Shown piece by piece: positions 1 through 8,941 of a DNA stretch of 64,000 nucleotides. Source of the DNA: CAWELS01 sp964468205 (lineage in GTDB: Bacteria; Acidobacteriota; Terriglobia; Bryobacterales; Bryobacteraceae); contig CAYXVG010000039.1 in NCBI GenBank assembly GCA_964468205.1, positions 6,809 to 70,808 on the forward strand, written 5' to 3'. A program made the translations under genes and the position numbers. How positions within the stretch are numbered: the stretch's first letter is position 1; each line of letters begins with the position of its first letter. The notes beneath the pieces were generated by a model, which made no database searches, was not told where the DNA came from, and worked only from the letters and a program-made list of their open reading frames with translations.

Positions 1-96
1 CCGCTTCACTCTTAGGAGCGGCAGCAGGACTAATGACCGGACTGGCGGCCGGCAAACTTCGGGACGCCGTTCGGACAATGGAGAGGAGACGCTGTC

Positions 97-336
97 ATGG
101 CAGGGATGAAAGAACTGGTTGAGGAAATCGCGAAAGCTCTCGTCGACATCCCAGAGGAGGTCAGCGTGCGCGAGGTTGAAGGCGAGCAGGTCACTGTCCT
201 CGAATTGCGCGTCGCACAAAGTGACTTGGGAAAGGTGATTGGCAAACAGGGGAGAACCGCCAGATCAATTCGGACCCTTCTGGGCGCCGCCGGAATGAAG
301 TTGAACCGGCGGTTTACGCTGGAGATTCTGGAGTAG
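97..336 (+). CDS. khpA: KH-domain RNA-binding protein KhpA
   Basis: A 79-residue protein that is essentially one KH domain. The family binds RNA and, as a KhpA/KhpB pair in other bacteria, affects cell elongation and translation. The GXXG loop is visible as GKQG at residues 49-52, within GKVIGKQGRT, and the C-terminus follows with RRFTLEIL. The length matches the family. It is first in a run leading to rimM, trmD and rplS, the conserved order in which rpsP normally precedes khpA; rpsP is not visible in the 96 bases upstream. A GAGAGGAG stretch about 8 bases before the ATG acts as ribosome binding site. Identity is secure; the precise RNA targets are unknown. Confidence 0.95.
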   Translation: MAGMKELVEEIAKALVDIPEEVSVREVEGEQVTVLELRVAQSDLGKVIGKQGRTARSIRTLLGAAGMKLNRRFTLEILE

Positions 337-345
337 AGCATAGCC

Positions 346-933
346 TTGCCTTCCGCAGCCGGTCAGGGAAACGGCCGGGACTGGCCTGATCCATCCCGGC
401 GGGAAGAATGGGTTGCCATCGCTCACTTGATCCGGACACGTGGGCGGCGCGGAGAACTCTCGGCCGTCTCGTTGAGCAGCCATCCGGAACGCTTCCAGGA
501 GCTGGGAAAGGTTCTCCTGGTTGGCGCAAAAGGGTTCCCCGGCGAGCCCCGGGTTTTCGAGGTTGAGGAAGTCTGGGAGCACGGCGAGCGGTACATATTC
601 AGGTTCCGCGGGGTCGATTCGATCTCCGCGGCCGAAGAGCTCTGCGGAGCCGAGGTGCGAATCCCGCACACCGAACGCTTCGTGTTGCCATCAGACGAGT
701 TCTACTACTCGGACTTGGTCGGCTGCACGGTGCTAGACCGCCATGGCGGTTCGGAAATCGGGGTCGTGAAGGGTTTTCTCGAGCTTGGGCCTAACGGCCT
801 GCTCGAAGTAAGAGATGATCGCGGACGGGAAGTTTTGATCCCGTTCGCGGCCGAAATTTGTGTCGCGGTAGACATCGAGAAAAGAATCATCGAGATCGAT
901 CCGCCGGAAGGATTGTTGGAACTGAACAAGTAA
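346..933 (+). CDS. rimM: 16S rRNA processing protein RimM
   Basis: RimM is a ribosome-maturation factor that binds S19 and assists 30S head assembly. The N-terminal beta-barrel domain lies at about residues 22-108 (VAIAHLIRTRGRRGELSA near its start) and the C-terminal PRC-barrel at about 115-190 (FYYSDLVGCTVLD, then VLIPF and IIEIDPPEGLLEL). The start chosen is a TTG nine bases after the khpA stop; the first 20 residues are not conserved-looking, so a later start is possible. The stop overlaps the trmD start by one base (TAATG), which indicates translational coupling. The 195-residue length is normal for the family. Confidence 0.95.
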   Translation: MPSAAGQGNGRDWPDPSRREEWVAIAHLIRTRGRRGELSAVSLSSHPERFQELGKVLLVGAKGFPGEPRVFEVEEVWEHGERYIFRFRGVDSISAAEELCGAEVRIPHTERFVLPSDEFYYSDLVGCTVLDRHGGSEIGVVKGFLELGPNGLLEVRDDRGREVLIPFAAEICVAVDIEKRIIEIDPPEGLLELNK

Positions 934-1658
934 TGGTTTTTCACGTTCTCACCATCTTTCCCGGATTTTTCCGTGGTCCTTTCGAGTTTGGAGTTGTCAG
1001 CCGGGCGCTCGAGGCCGGAAAACTTGACATCCGGATTCACGACCTCCGGAAGTGGGCTTTCGACCGGCACAAAACGGTGGACGACCGGCCGTTCGGCGGC
1101 GGCGAGGGAATGGTGCTCAAACCCGAACCGCTATTCCTCGCCATCGAGGAAATCTTGCCGGAGCGTGACGAGCGGCGGCGCGTGGCGCTGCTCTCGGCGC
1201 AAGGGCGGCTGTTTAGCCAGGCCGTGGCCCGCGAATACAGCGGATGTGATGAGATTGCGCTTATCTGCGGCCGGTATGAAGGCGTTGACGAGCGCGTGGC
1301 CGAACACTTGGCCGACGACGAAATATCGATAGGAGATTATGTGTTGAGCGGAGGCGAACTCGCCGCCGCCGTGGTGGTCGATACAGTGGCCCGGCTTCTG
1401 CCGGGGGTGCTGGGCAATGAGCAGTCCGCGGTGTCCGAGTCATTCGGCGCCCCGGGCATCCTCGATTGTCCCCACTATACCCGCCCTGCGGAGTTCCGGG
1501 GATGGAACGTCCCCGAGACGCTCCTCGGCGGGAACCACGAAGAGATCAGGCGGTGGCGCAGGGAAGCGGCAATCCGCAAGACGGCCCGGTACCGGCCGGA
1601 CTTGCTCGAGCGGCCGGCTCCGGGAAGCACACAAAAGGAAAAGGAACGGTTGCAATGA
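933..1658 (+). CDS. trmD: tRNA (guanine-N1-)-methyltransferase TrmD
   Basis: TrmD methylates G37 at N1 in tRNAs using S-adenosylmethionine and prevents +1 frameshifting. The knotted SPOUT fold motifs are all visible: FGGGEGMVLKPEP near residues 54-66, GRYEGVDERV at 113-122 and SIGDYVLSGGE at 132-142. I place the start at the ATG at 933, which overlaps the rimM stop; the open frame extends further upstream to 858, but those 25 codons lie inside rimM and do not resemble TrmD. The resulting 241 residues fit the family. The stop overlaps the rplS start (ATGA). Confidence 0.96.
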   Translation: MVFHVLTIFPGFFRGPFEFGVVSRALEAGKLDIRIHDLRKWAFDRHKTVDDRPFGGGEGMVLKPEPLFLAIEEILPERDERRRVALLSAQGRLFSQAVAREYSGCDEIALICGRYEGVDERVAEHLADDEISIGDYVLSGGELAAAVVVDTVARLLPGVLGNEQSAVSESFGAPGILDCPHYTRPAEFRGWNVPETLLGGNHEEIRRWRREAAIRKTARYRPDLLERPAPGSTQKEKERLQ

Positions 1659-2014
1659 TTAACGCACTCATTGAGAAGGTTGCCAAAAAGCAAATGCGGA
1701 ATGATATCCCGGACCTCCGTCCGGGAGACACGGTTCGCGTCCAAGTGAAGATCAGAGAAGGTGAAAAGGAGCGCCTGCAGGCCTTCGAGGGCGTCTTCCT
1801 CGCCCGGAACAACAGCGGCATTAGCGAGACCATCACCGTCCGCAAGATCAGCTTCGGACACGGTGTCGAGCGCATCTTCCCCATCCACGCCCCGGTGATT
1901 GACAGCATCAAGGTGGTTCGCACGGGCAAGGTCCGGCGGGCTAAGCTGTATTACCTCCGCAAACTGCGCGGAAAGGCCGCGCGGCTGAAGGAACGCGATA
2001 CGCGCTTCCGGTAG
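1655..2014 (+). CDS. rplS: 50S ribosomal protein L19
   Basis: L19 sits at the 30S-50S interface. The 119-residue product shows the typical beginning MINALIEKV, the IPDLRPGDTVRVQVKIREG segment, the QAFEGVFLARNNSGI loop and the basic tail KVRRAKLYYLRKLRGKAARL. The start is the ATG at 1655, overlapping the trmD stop by four bases. The open frame continues upstream inside trmD, but that part is a shadow. A GGAAAAGGA stretch upstream serves as ribosome binding site. Position after trmD is the standard order. Confidence 0.97.
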   Translation: MINALIEKVAKKQMRNDIPDLRPGDTVRVQVKIREGEKERLQAFEGVFLARNNSGISETITVRKISFGHGVERIFPIHAPVIDSIKVVRTGKVRRAKLYYLRKLRGKAARLKERDTRFR

Positions 2015-2025
2015 AGCCGAGTCTC

Positions 2026-2763
2026 GTGGCGGCCCGCAAACAGCGGCAAAGCAGAGTTCCGGCGCCGGTCCGGTGTCGGAGTGACTACGAGCGGGCGGTG
2101 CGCGCCAGCGGACACATCCTCGTGGCTGGCCTCGATGAAGCCGGACGCGGCTGTCTGTTTGGCCCGGTCCACGCTGCCGCGGTCATTCTCTCGCCGGATC
2201 GTCCGGTTCCAGGACTCGCCGATAGCAAGGAGTTGGAAGCTTCTGAGCGGGAGCGCCTCGCCATCCTGATTCGCAAACGATCCGTGGCGTGGGCTGTATC
2301 GTCGGTGGAAGCCGAAGTGATCGACCGTATCAACATTCTGGAGGCCGCGCGACTGGCCATGAAACAGGCGGCGGAAAAACTCGATCCGCCGGCCGACTAC
2401 CTGCTTGTGGATGCCGTGATCCTCGATACTGATCTTCCGCAGCGGGCTCTCATTCATGGCGACGCCCGCTGCCGCTCCATCGCCGCGGCCTCCATCATTG
2501 CAAAGGTCGAGCGTGACGCGGAAATGCGGCGGCTCGACGGCGTCTATCCCGGCTATGGCTTCGCCAGCCATAAGGGCTACGGAACCCCGGAACACCTCCG
2601 GGCGCTCGAGCGGATAGGTCCGACGCCGCTCCATAGGCGCACGTTCGCCCCGGTTCGAGAGGTCTGCGGCCTTCCACCGCTGCCGAAAAACAAAGACCGG
2701 CGGGCCGCCGTGCTCCAGGGGCAGATGTCGCTGTTCGCGGGATCGGAGGGGCCGTGTCGCTGA
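2026..2763 (+). CDS. rnhB: Ribonuclease HII
   Basis: RNase HII cleaves the RNA strand of RNA-DNA hybrids and removes single ribonucleotides from DNA. Catalytic residues are readable: D37 and E38 in VAGLDEAGRG, D129 in YLLVDAV, and D164 in SIIAKVERD. The segment GYGFASHKGYGTPEH near 176-190 is also typical. The start is a GTG at 2026, 11 bases after the rplS stop. The 245-residue length includes about 30 extra residues at each end relative to the core. The 3' end overlaps the next gene by 10 bases. rnhB next to rplS is common in bacteria. Confidence 0.95.
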   Translation: MAARKQRQSRVPAPVRCRSDYERAVRASGHILVAGLDEAGRGCLFGPVHAAAVILSPDRPVPGLADSKELEASERERLAILIRKRSVAWAVSSVEAEVIDRINILEAARLAMKQAAEKLDPPADYLLVDAVILDTDLPQRALIHGDARCRSIAAASIIAKVERDAEMRRLDGVYPGYGFASHKGYGTPEHLRALERIGPTPLHRRTFAPVREVCGLPPLPKNKDRRAAVLQGQMSLFAGSEGPCR

Positions 2764-3080
2764 CTTCGGTGAACCTTCCCGGAAATGGTCCGATGGAAAT
2801 GGAAGAGTCGTCTTCCCGTCCGTCCTGGCATGACAAAATCCTCGGCTTGCTCATCGCCATCCTCTGCTTCGAAATGGGAATTTTCCTGATCGCCTTTCCG
2901 TGGTCGGGTTACTGGAGCCAGAACTTCTTCTCGTGGTTGACGCCGGAGTGGAGAGAGCTTTGGATGAACTCGTTTTTCCGGGGCGCGGTAAGCGGGTTCG
3001 GGTTGCTCAATCTGTATTTGGCGTTGAGCGAAGTTTTCCGGCTGCAAGGACTGCGCGAGAAGGAGCGCGGGAACGATTAA
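2754..3080 (+). CDS. Small two-segment membrane protein, unknown
   Basis: A 108-residue hypothetical protein starting at a GTG inside the end of rnhB. It has a charged N-terminal stretch, a first membrane segment around residues 29-49 (ILGLLIAILCFEMGIFLIAF), an aromatic loop (YWSQNFFSWLTPEW), a weaker second hydrophobic segment around 74-92, and a charged tail ending GLREKERGND. Overlap with rnhB and position just before lepB suggest co-transcription. I do not recognise a named family. The length and reading-frame coupling make a real gene likely. Confidence 0.75.
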   Translation: MSLTSVNLPGNGPMEMEESSSRPSWHDKILGLLIAILCFEMGIFLIAFPWSGYWSQNFFSWLTPEWRELWMNSFFRGAVSGFGLLNLYLALSEVFRLQGLREKERGND

Positions 3081-3125
3081 TATAGCCCCGCCCCACTCGT
3101 CCAATAAGACGAGAGAGCGGTCGGC

Positions 3126-3131
3126 TAGAAT
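3126..3131 (+). promoter_or_regulatory. Possible -10 element for lepB
   Basis: The hexamer TAGAAT lies 19 bases before the lepB GTG. The stretch from 3081 to 3150 is the only real gap in the upstream operon, so lepB and manC may have their own promoter here. No convincing -35 element is seen. Confidence 0.35.
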
Positions 3132-3150
3132 AAAGAAACGGAATGGAACC

Positions 3151-3954
3151 GTGAAAGAGAATAACGTGGCTGTCGCCGAGAAAACCAAGCAGAACGAACC
3201 GGCTCCGAAGAGTAACAAGAAGATCGAGCACCAGCGGGGAACCATCGCCGAGTGGACGGTTACGATCTTGCTGCTGCTGTTCGGAACAACAACGCTGGTG
3301 CAGGCCTTCGTCATCCCCACCGGATCGATGGAGGACACCCTGCTGATCGGCGACCACTTGCTCGTGGACAAACTCGCCTACGCGCCGGAGGGAGCAATCA
3401 GCAAATACCTGCTCCCCTATCAGGAAGTGGAACGCGGTGACATTATCGTCTTCCGCTACCCGATCGACATCTCCCAAACCTTTGTCAAACGCGTGATCGG
3501 CGTTCCCGGCGACCGGTTGAGAATCGTCAACAAGCAGGTCTTTCTAAACGGGGCGCCGCTCGAGGAGCCCTATAAGTATCACAAGACCGACTACGTTGAC
3601 TCCTACCGGGACAACTTCCCCGGAGAACCCAACGTCAGGCTCTACCCGCCCGCCGAGGACATGCTCAGCGATCACGTCGACAGCGGCGAAGTCGTGATAC
3701 CACCGGGCGCTTACTTCGCCATGGGCGACAATCGCGATTCCTCGCTCGACAGCCGTTACTGGGGCTTCGTTCCCCGGAATCACATCATCGGACAGCCGCT
3801 TGTGATCTACTGGTCATACGACGCTCCCACCGAGCGCCTCGTCGGTCCATCCTTGAGCTTGGACCACATTGTCGATCTCGCCCAAAACTTCTTCACCAAG
3901 ACCCGCTGGAAACGGACCTTCATGCTTATCCGCGGCCACGACATCGAGGGTTGA
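3151..3954 (+). CDS. lepB: Signal peptidase I
   Basis: LepB removes signal peptides from exported proteins at the outer face of the inner membrane. One membrane anchor is visible at about residues 35-54 (TVTILLLLFGTTTLVQAFVI). The catalytic serine is S59 in PTGSMEDTL and the general-base lysine is K113 in FVKRVIGVPGDR. Box E appears as MGDNRDSSLDSRYWG. The insertion between the boxes makes the protein 267 residues, normal for a Gram-negative type. It starts with GTG and its stop overlaps a possible TTG start of manC. The many exported proteins in this window would be its substrates. Confidence 0.95.
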   Translation: MKENNVAVAEKTKQNEPAPKSNKKIEHQRGTIAEWTVTILLLLFGTTTLVQAFVIPTGSMEDTLLIGDHLLVDKLAYAPEGAISKYLLPYQEVERGDIIVFRYPIDISQTFVKRVIGVPGDRLRIVNKQVFLNGAPLEEPYKYHKTDYVDSYRDNFPGEPNVRLYPPAEDMLSDHVDSGEVVIPPGAYFAMGDNRDSSLDSRYWGFVPRNHIIGQPLVIYWSYDAPTERLVGPSLSLDHIVDLAQNFFTKTRWKRTFMLIRGHDIEG

Positions 3955-3989
3955 TAGAACGGTCGCCCGCCGCGGAACCCAAATCAGGA

Positions 3990-5069
3990 ATGGCTACCAA
4001 CAACCGTTACGCGCTCATCTTGGCCGGCGGGCGCGGTACGCGCTTCTGGCCGCGGAGCAGAACCCGGCATCCGAAACAGTTGATCCCAGTCGTAGCCGGC
4101 AAAACCCTCATCCAAGAAACGGTTGACCGGCTGCGGCCCCTGGTTCCGCCGGAGAGAATGTGGATCCTCACCAACCAGGTGATCAGGAGAGAGGTGATCC
4201 GCCAGCTTCCCGAGATCCCGCGGCGGCAGGTGCTGGCCGAGCCCGTGGCGCGCAATACGGCCCCGGCCATTGGACTGGCCGCCCAAGTGCTTCAATCGAT
4301 CGATCAGGACGCCGTACTCGGAATCTTCCCCTCTGACCACTACATCGCCAGGCCATCGCGCTTCCGGCCTCTCGCCAAGGCCGCCTATCGCGGCGCCGAG
4401 GCCGGCAATCTGATGGTCTTGGGTATTGAACCGCGCTGGCCCGAGACCGGCTACGGTTACCTGGAATTCCCCCCGGGCACAACGCCCGGGGATACGAATC
4501 CGGCTCCTATCCGAAGTTTCCGGGAGAAACCCGACCTCCGAACGGCCCAGCGGTTTCTGAAAGCGAAGCGCTTCTATTGGAATGCCGGAATGTTCTTCTG
4601 GCGGGCCGGTGTCTTCCTCGAAGAGCTGCGCAAGCACTTACCCCAGACAGCTTCGCTGCTCGCTTCCCTCCCCCGCTACGGCAGTCGCAAGTTCGGCCCG
4701 GCACTGCGCGACATCTTCCCGCGAACGGAGAGTATCTCAGTCGACTATGCCGTGATGGAACGCGCGGAGAAAGTCGCCGGAATCGCCGCCGGAGACATCG
4801 GCTGGAATGATCTCGGAAGTTGGAATGCCGCCTACGAACTGCTCGCCGATGCCGGCGGCGCCAACGTCGCCCACACTGACGCCTTGCTCATTTCGAGCAG
4901 CGGCAACTACATCGACGCTCCCGGCAAGCTGGTGGCCGCCCTCGGCGTCGACGATCTGATTCTGGTCGACACTCCCGATGCCATCCTGATCGCTAGCCGG
5001 AGCCGGGCCCAGCAAGTAGGCGAAATCGTGAAGGTGCTCGAGAAGCTGAACCGCAAGGACCTGCTCTAG
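3990..5069 (+). CDS. manC: Mannose-1-phosphate guanylyltransferase
   Basis: The enzyme makes GDP-mannose from mannose-1-phosphate and GTP for glycan synthesis. The nucleotide-binding signature LAGGRGTRFWPRSR is at residues 11-24, followed by HPKQ. FPSDHY, FYWNAGMFFW and SVDYAVMERA are further family motifs, and DIGWNDLGSW marks the sugar-binding end. The start chosen is the ATG at 3990 because the family begins a few residues before the signature; a TTG at 3951 overlapping the lepB stop is the alternative and would add 13 residues. At 359 residues it lacks the C-terminal cupin isomerase domain of bifunctional enzymes. Confidence 0.92.
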   Translation: MATNNRYALILAGGRGTRFWPRSRTRHPKQLIPVVAGKTLIQETVDRLRPLVPPERMWILTNQVIRREVIRQLPEIPRRQVLAEPVARNTAPAIGLAAQVLQSIDQDAVLGIFPSDHYIARPSRFRPLAKAAYRGAEAGNLMVLGIEPRWPETGYGYLEFPPGTTPGDTNPAPIRSFREKPDLRTAQRFLKAKRFYWNAGMFFWRAGVFLEELRKHLPQTASLLASLPRYGSRKFGPALRDIFPRTESISVDYAVMERAEKVAGIAAGDIGWNDLGSWNAAYELLADAGGANVAHTDALLISSSGNYIDAPGKLVAALGVDDLILVDTPDAILIASRSRAQQVGEIVKVLEKLNRKDLL

Positions 5070-5072
5070 CTC

Positions 5073-5181
5073 TGTCACCGTTAAATGAAAGGACGGCGTG
5101 GTCCCGCCAACATGTTTCGTGGCGGCGGTTGTTTGCCAAACAACCTGCCACCGTTAACAGAAAGGACGTCGTGCTCCCGCC
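5073..5181 (+). repeat. Imperfect 36-bp direct repeat, 73-bp period
   Basis: Two copies, 5073-5108 and 5146-5181, match at 31 of 36 positions by eye. Shared blocks include CACCGTTAA, GAAAGGACG and CTCCCGCC or GTCCCGCC. The copies start 73 bases apart, leaving 37 bases between them. A hairpin with an 8-bp stem sits in that interval. Function unknown; it may be a dispersed intergenic repeat or a structured RNA leader for metH. Confidence 0.7.
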
Positions 5182-5332
5182 GGACTCTGATTGGCAGTAC
5201 CAGCCCTGGCGCCCTGTGGACGAAGCGGGCGCTTACTCATCTTGCGTTTGACCCAGCCGCGAATGCTCCGGCGGCCGCTCGAGTTGTTGATGGTCCACCA
5301 ATCGGCTGAAATCCGCGGAAGGGGCACGATGG

Positions 5333-5338
5333 TAGAAT
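5333..5338 (+). promoter_or_regulatory. Possible -10 element for metH
   Basis: TAGAAT lies 24 bases before the metH ATG and downstream of the repeat pair. No clear -35 element is seen. If used, transcription would start roughly 17 bases before the gene and exclude the repeats from the message. Confidence 0.35.
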
Positions 5339-5362
5339 CACTACAAGCGCATTATTCTTTCC

Positions 5363-8300
5363 ATGACAGACCGTGAAATCAGGCTGCAGGCCCTGGGAGA
5401 GGCCTTACGGAATCGTATTGTCGTGCTCGATGGCGCGATGGGGACCGTCTTGCAGACGAAGAGTCTGAGCGCCGGCGACTTCGGGGGCTCTGACCTCGAG
5501 GGTTGCAACGAGCACCTGGTTCTCACGCGGCCGGACGTGATACTGGATATTCACGGGGCGTATCTCGACGCCGGGTCGGAGATGATCGAGACAAACACGT
5601 TCGGCGCCACTCCGATTGTTCTGGCGGAGTATGGGCTTGAAGCGAAAGCGCTGGAGATCAACCGCCGGGCGGCGGAGTTGGCGCGGCAGGCCGCCGATGA
5701 GAGCGCGAGGCCGGGGCGGCCCCGCTTCGTCGCCGGCTCCATGGGTCCAACGACCAAGGCGATCACGGTCACCGGCGGGGTGACGTTTGAGGAATTGCAG
5801 GAGAACTTCTACATCCAAGCCCGGGGATTGATCGAGGGCGGCGCGGATGTGCTACTGGTGGAAACCTGCCAGGATACGCGGAATACCAAAGCGGCGCTGC
5901 TGGCGATCGAACGAGCCCGCCAAGAGGCCGGCGTGCGGGCGCCGGTGATGGTCTCCGGCACCATCGAGCCGATGGGCACGATGCTCGCCGGACAGACCGC
6001 CGACGCCTTCTGGGTTTCGGTCGCTCACGCCGATATCCTTTCCATCGGACTCAACTGCGCCACTGGTCCGGAGTTCATGACGGACCATCTGCGGACGCTG
6101 CACGAGATGTCCCACGTAAACCTCTCGTGCTATCCGAACGCCGGACTGCCGAACGAGGAAGGAACCTACGACGAAACGGCGGAGTCCCTGGCATCACAGC
6201 TCGAAAAATTCGCCAACCACGGCTGGCTGAATTTCGTGGGCGGTTGCTGCGGTACCACCCCAGAATACATTCGCGCCATCGCGCAAATGGTGGACGGCAA
6301 GGCCCCACGCCGGCCGCGCGAGCCGGCCCATCGCTCCATCTACACCGGTATCGATCTGGTGGAAGCGGACGAGGACAACCGCCCGCTGATCGTCGGCGAG
6401 CGCACAAACGTGATCGGCTCCCGGATGTTCAAACGTCTCATTGCCGAGGAGAAGTGGGAAGAGGCGACCGAGATCGCGCGGCGGCAGATGCGGAACGGGG
6501 CGCATATCATCGACGTCTGCCTGCAGTCCAGCGAGCGCGAGGAGATTCAGGATATTCCGCCGTTTTACGAACACCTGATCCGGAAGATCAAACTCCCGGT
6601 GATGGTGGACACAACGGATCCGGAAGCGATGGAGCTTTCGCTTGCCTACTGCCAGGGCAAGAGCATCATCAACTCGGTGAATCTGGAGGACGGCGAGGAG
6701 AAGTTCGCCCGCACGTGCCCGCTGGCAAGACGGTACGGCGCGGCATTGGTGGTGGGCTGCATCGACGAAGACCCGGTGCAGGCTCAGGCCTTCAGCCGGG
6801 AACGCAAACTGACGGTGGCCGAGCGCTCCTACCGGCTTCTCACTGAGAAATACGGAATTCCGCCGGAGGATATCATCATCGACCCGCTGGTGTTCCCCTG
6901 CGCCACCGGCGATGAGAACTACGTGGGCGGAGCAGTGGAAACGATCGAGGCGGTTCGCCTGGTGAAGCAAGCGCTGCCCCATGCGAAGACCGTACTTGGC
7001 ATATCCAACATCTCCTTCGGCCTGCCGCCGGCGGCGCGCGAGGTGGTGAACTCGGTTTTCCTATATCACTGCACGAAAGCGGGCTTGGACCTGGCGATCG
7101 TGAACGCGGAGAAGCTGGAGCGTTTCGCGTCGATTCCGGAGCTGGAACGGCGGATGGCAGAAGATTTGCTTTTCAACCGCCCCCCGGCGGAGGTTCCTGC
7201 CGGGCACAAGAACGCCGCTCTGATCGAGAGCGCGCCGGCGGACTGGCGGAAGCAAAAGCGCGAGCAGAAAATCGCGATCAATCAATATCACATTGCGCTG
7301 GTCACCGATCACTTTCGCGACGCAACCGGCCGGGTGAAGAAGGACGCCTCGAAGCTTCCGCTGGACGAGCGTCTTGCGAACTACATCGTCGAGGGCTCGA
7401 AAGACGGCCTGATCGCCGACCTGGAGCGGAAACGCGCCGAGGGAGCAACGCCGTTGCAGATCATCAACGGGCCGTTGATGACCGGAATGAGCGAAGTGGG
7501 TCGGCTGTTCAACGACAACGAATTGATCGTGGCGGAGGTGCTGCAGTCGGCCGAGGCGATGAAAGCGGCGGTGGCGCACCTGGAACAGTACATGGAGAAG
7601 GCTGATTCCGCGGCGCGCGGGAAGGTCCTGCTGGCCACTGTAAAAGGCGACGTCCACGACATCGGGAAGAACTTGGTGGAGATCATCTTTGCGAACAATG
7701 GTTACCAGGTGATCAATCTCGGCATCAAGATTCCGCCGGAGGATATCATCCGCGCCTGCCAGGAACATTCGCCCGACGCGATCGGCCTGAGCGGGCTGTT
7801 GGTGAAGAGTGCGCAGCAGATGGTGGTGACCGCCGAGGATCTGAGAGACTCCGGCGTCAGGGCGCCGCTGCTCGTCGGAGGCGCCGCGCTGTCGGAGAAA
7901 TTCACGCGGGGAAAGATCGCCGTGGCCTACTCCTCGCCGACAATCTACGCCAAAGACGCGATGAGCGGTCTGAGGCTGCTAAATTCCATCATGTCGCCGG
8001 AGACGCGCGAGGCCGTTCTGGCCGAGCACACGCACTCTGTGGAAGAAGTCCCGGTGGCAACCAAGCCGAAACCCGCTCAGACCGCACCGGCGCGGCGCAG
8101 TTCCAGCGTCCGGGTCGACATTCCGATACCCGGCGTTCCCTACCTCGATCGCCGCGTCCGGGAGGCGCCGGACCTGGGGGAAATCTGGAGCTACATAAAC
8201 CCCTATATGCTCTACGGCCGCCACATGGGCTTTAAAGGGAACTACGAGAAACTCTTGGCGGAGCGCGACACAAAGGCGCTCGATCTGCACCGCAAGATGG

Positions 8301-8941
8301 AAGACGTAAAGGCGGAAGCCGCCGGTTTCATGAAGGTTCGCGCGGTATGGCAGTTCTTCGAGGCCGAAAGCGAGGGGAACCGGTTGCACCTGTTCGCAGC
8401 CCGAGGCGATGCGCCTCTCGAGACCTTCGAGTTCGGCCGGCAAGCGAAGCCGGACGGCGTGTGCCTGGCCGATTACGTCCTGCCACCGCAGTCCGGCCGG
8501 CGGGACCACGTGGCGCTGTTCGTGGTCACCGCTGGGGAAGGGGTGAGGGACCGCTCCGAGCAGGCCAAGCGAGATGGGGAGTTTTTCAAGGCCCACGCGG
8601 TTCAAGCGCTGGCGCTCGAAACGGCGGAAGGCTGCGCCGAGTGGCTGCACCGGAGGCTGCGGGAAGATTGGGGATTCCCGGATCCGCCGGAAATGACGAT
8701 GAAGGAGCGCTTTACTTCCCGGTATCGGGGAAAACGCTACAGTTTCGGCTATCCGGCGTGTCCGCGGCTCGATGATCAGGCCGGGCTGTGGAGACTGCTG
8801 CGCCCCGGAGATATCGGCGTGGAGCTGACCGAAGGGTTCATGATGGAGCCGGAAGCGAGCGTCTCGGCCCTGGTATTTCACCATCCCGATTGCACGTATT
8901 TTACAGTCGCCGAGGAGCCCGAAGCGGCCGTGGCGAAATAG
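5363..8941 (+). CDS. metH: Cobalamin-dependent methionine synthase
   Basis: MetH transfers a methyl group from methyltetrahydrofolate through cobalamin to homocysteine. The order of domains is complete over 1,192 residues: homocysteine-binding barrel (about 1-325) with zinc ligands C232, C295 and C296 in LNCATG and GGCCGTT; pterin-binding barrel (about 345-620, with VGERTNVIGS at its start); cobalamin cap and binding domain (about 645-880) with the axial ligand H765 in DVHDIGKN; and the C-terminal reactivation domain that binds S-adenosylmethionine (about 900-1185, with RYSFGYPACP). It stands alone, with no cobalamin riboswitch visible upstream. Identity is very secure. Confidence 0.97.
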   Translation: MTDREIRLQALGEALRNRIVVLDGAMGTVLQTKSLSAGDFGGSDLEGCNEHLVLTRPDVILDIHGAYLDAGSEMIETNTFGATPIVLAEYGLEAKALEINRRAAELARQAADESARPGRPRFVAGSMGPTTKAITVTGGVTFEELQENFYIQARGLIEGGADVLLVETCQDTRNTKAALLAIERARQEAGVRAPVMVSGTIEPMGTMLAGQTADAFWVSVAHADILSIGLNCATGPEFMTDHLRTLHEMSHVNLSCYPNAGLPNEEGTYDETAESLASQLEKFANHGWLNFVGGCCGTTPEYIRAIAQMVDGKAPRRPREPAHRSIYTGIDLVEADEDNRPLIVGERTNVIGSRMFKRLIAEEKWEEATEIARRQMRNGAHIIDVCLQSSEREEIQDIPPFYEHLIRKIKLPVMVDTTDPEAMELSLAYCQGKSIINSVNLEDGEEKFARTCPLARRYGAALVVGCIDEDPVQAQAFSRERKLTVAERSYRLLTEKYGIPPEDIIIDPLVFPCATGDENYVGGAVETIEAVRLVKQALPHAKTVLGISNISFGLPPAAREVVNSVFLYHCTKAGLDLAIVNAEKLERFASIPELERRMAEDLLFNRPPAEVPAGHKNAALIESAPADWRKQKREQKIAINQYHIALVTDHFRDATGRVKKDASKLPLDERLANYIVEGSKDGLIADLERKRAEGATPLQIINGPLMTGMSEVGRLFNDNELIVAEVLQSAEAMKAAVAHLEQYMEKADSAARGKVLLATVKGDVHDIGKNLVEIIFANNGYQVINLGIKIPPEDIIRACQEHSPDAIGLSGLLVKSAQQMVVTAEDLRDSGVRAPLLVGGAALSEKFTRGKIAVAYSSPTIYAKDAMSGLRLLNSIMSPETREAVLAEHTHSVEEVPVATKPKPAQTAPARRSSSVRVDIPIPGVPYLDRRVREAPDLGEIWSYINPYMLYGRHMGFKGNYEKLLAERDTKALDLHRKMEDVKAEAAGFMKVRAVWQFFEAESEGNRLHLFAARGDAPLETFEFGRQAKPDGVCLADYVLPPQSGRRDHVALFVVTAGEGVRDRSEQAKRDGEFFKAHAVQALALETAEGCAEWLHRRLREDWGFPDPPEMTMKERFTSRYRGKRYSFGYPACPRLDDQAGLWRLLRPGDIGVELTEGFMMEPEASVSALVFHHPDCTYFTVAEEPEAAVAK

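Larger units (their letters stand above)
5070..5362. other. Intergenic region before metH
   Basis: This stretch of 293 bases carries no convincing gene. It holds the 36-base imperfect repeat pair listed separately, a hairpin between the two copies (GGTTGTTT at 5127-5134 against AAACAACC at 5138-5145) and a possible -10 hexamer close to metH. I looked for cobalamin, SAM and SAH riboswitch motifs because metH follows and saw none. Confidence 0.6.

Noticed and set aside
1..96. End of an rpsP gene
   Set aside because: rpsP would be expected before khpA, but the first bases do not show a recognisable S16 C-terminus in any frame, so it is not annotated.
4471..4491. Perfect 8-bp hairpin CCCCGGGC/GCCCGGGG
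   Set aside because: It lies inside the manC coding region and has a normal amino-acid reading (PPGTTPGD). It is likely a coincidence of GC-rich codons and not a signal.
5070..5362. Riboswitch upstream of metH
   Set aside because: metH often has a cobalamin, SAM or SAH riboswitch, but the conserved boxes of these classes were not found. Only the repeat pair and a small hairpin are present.
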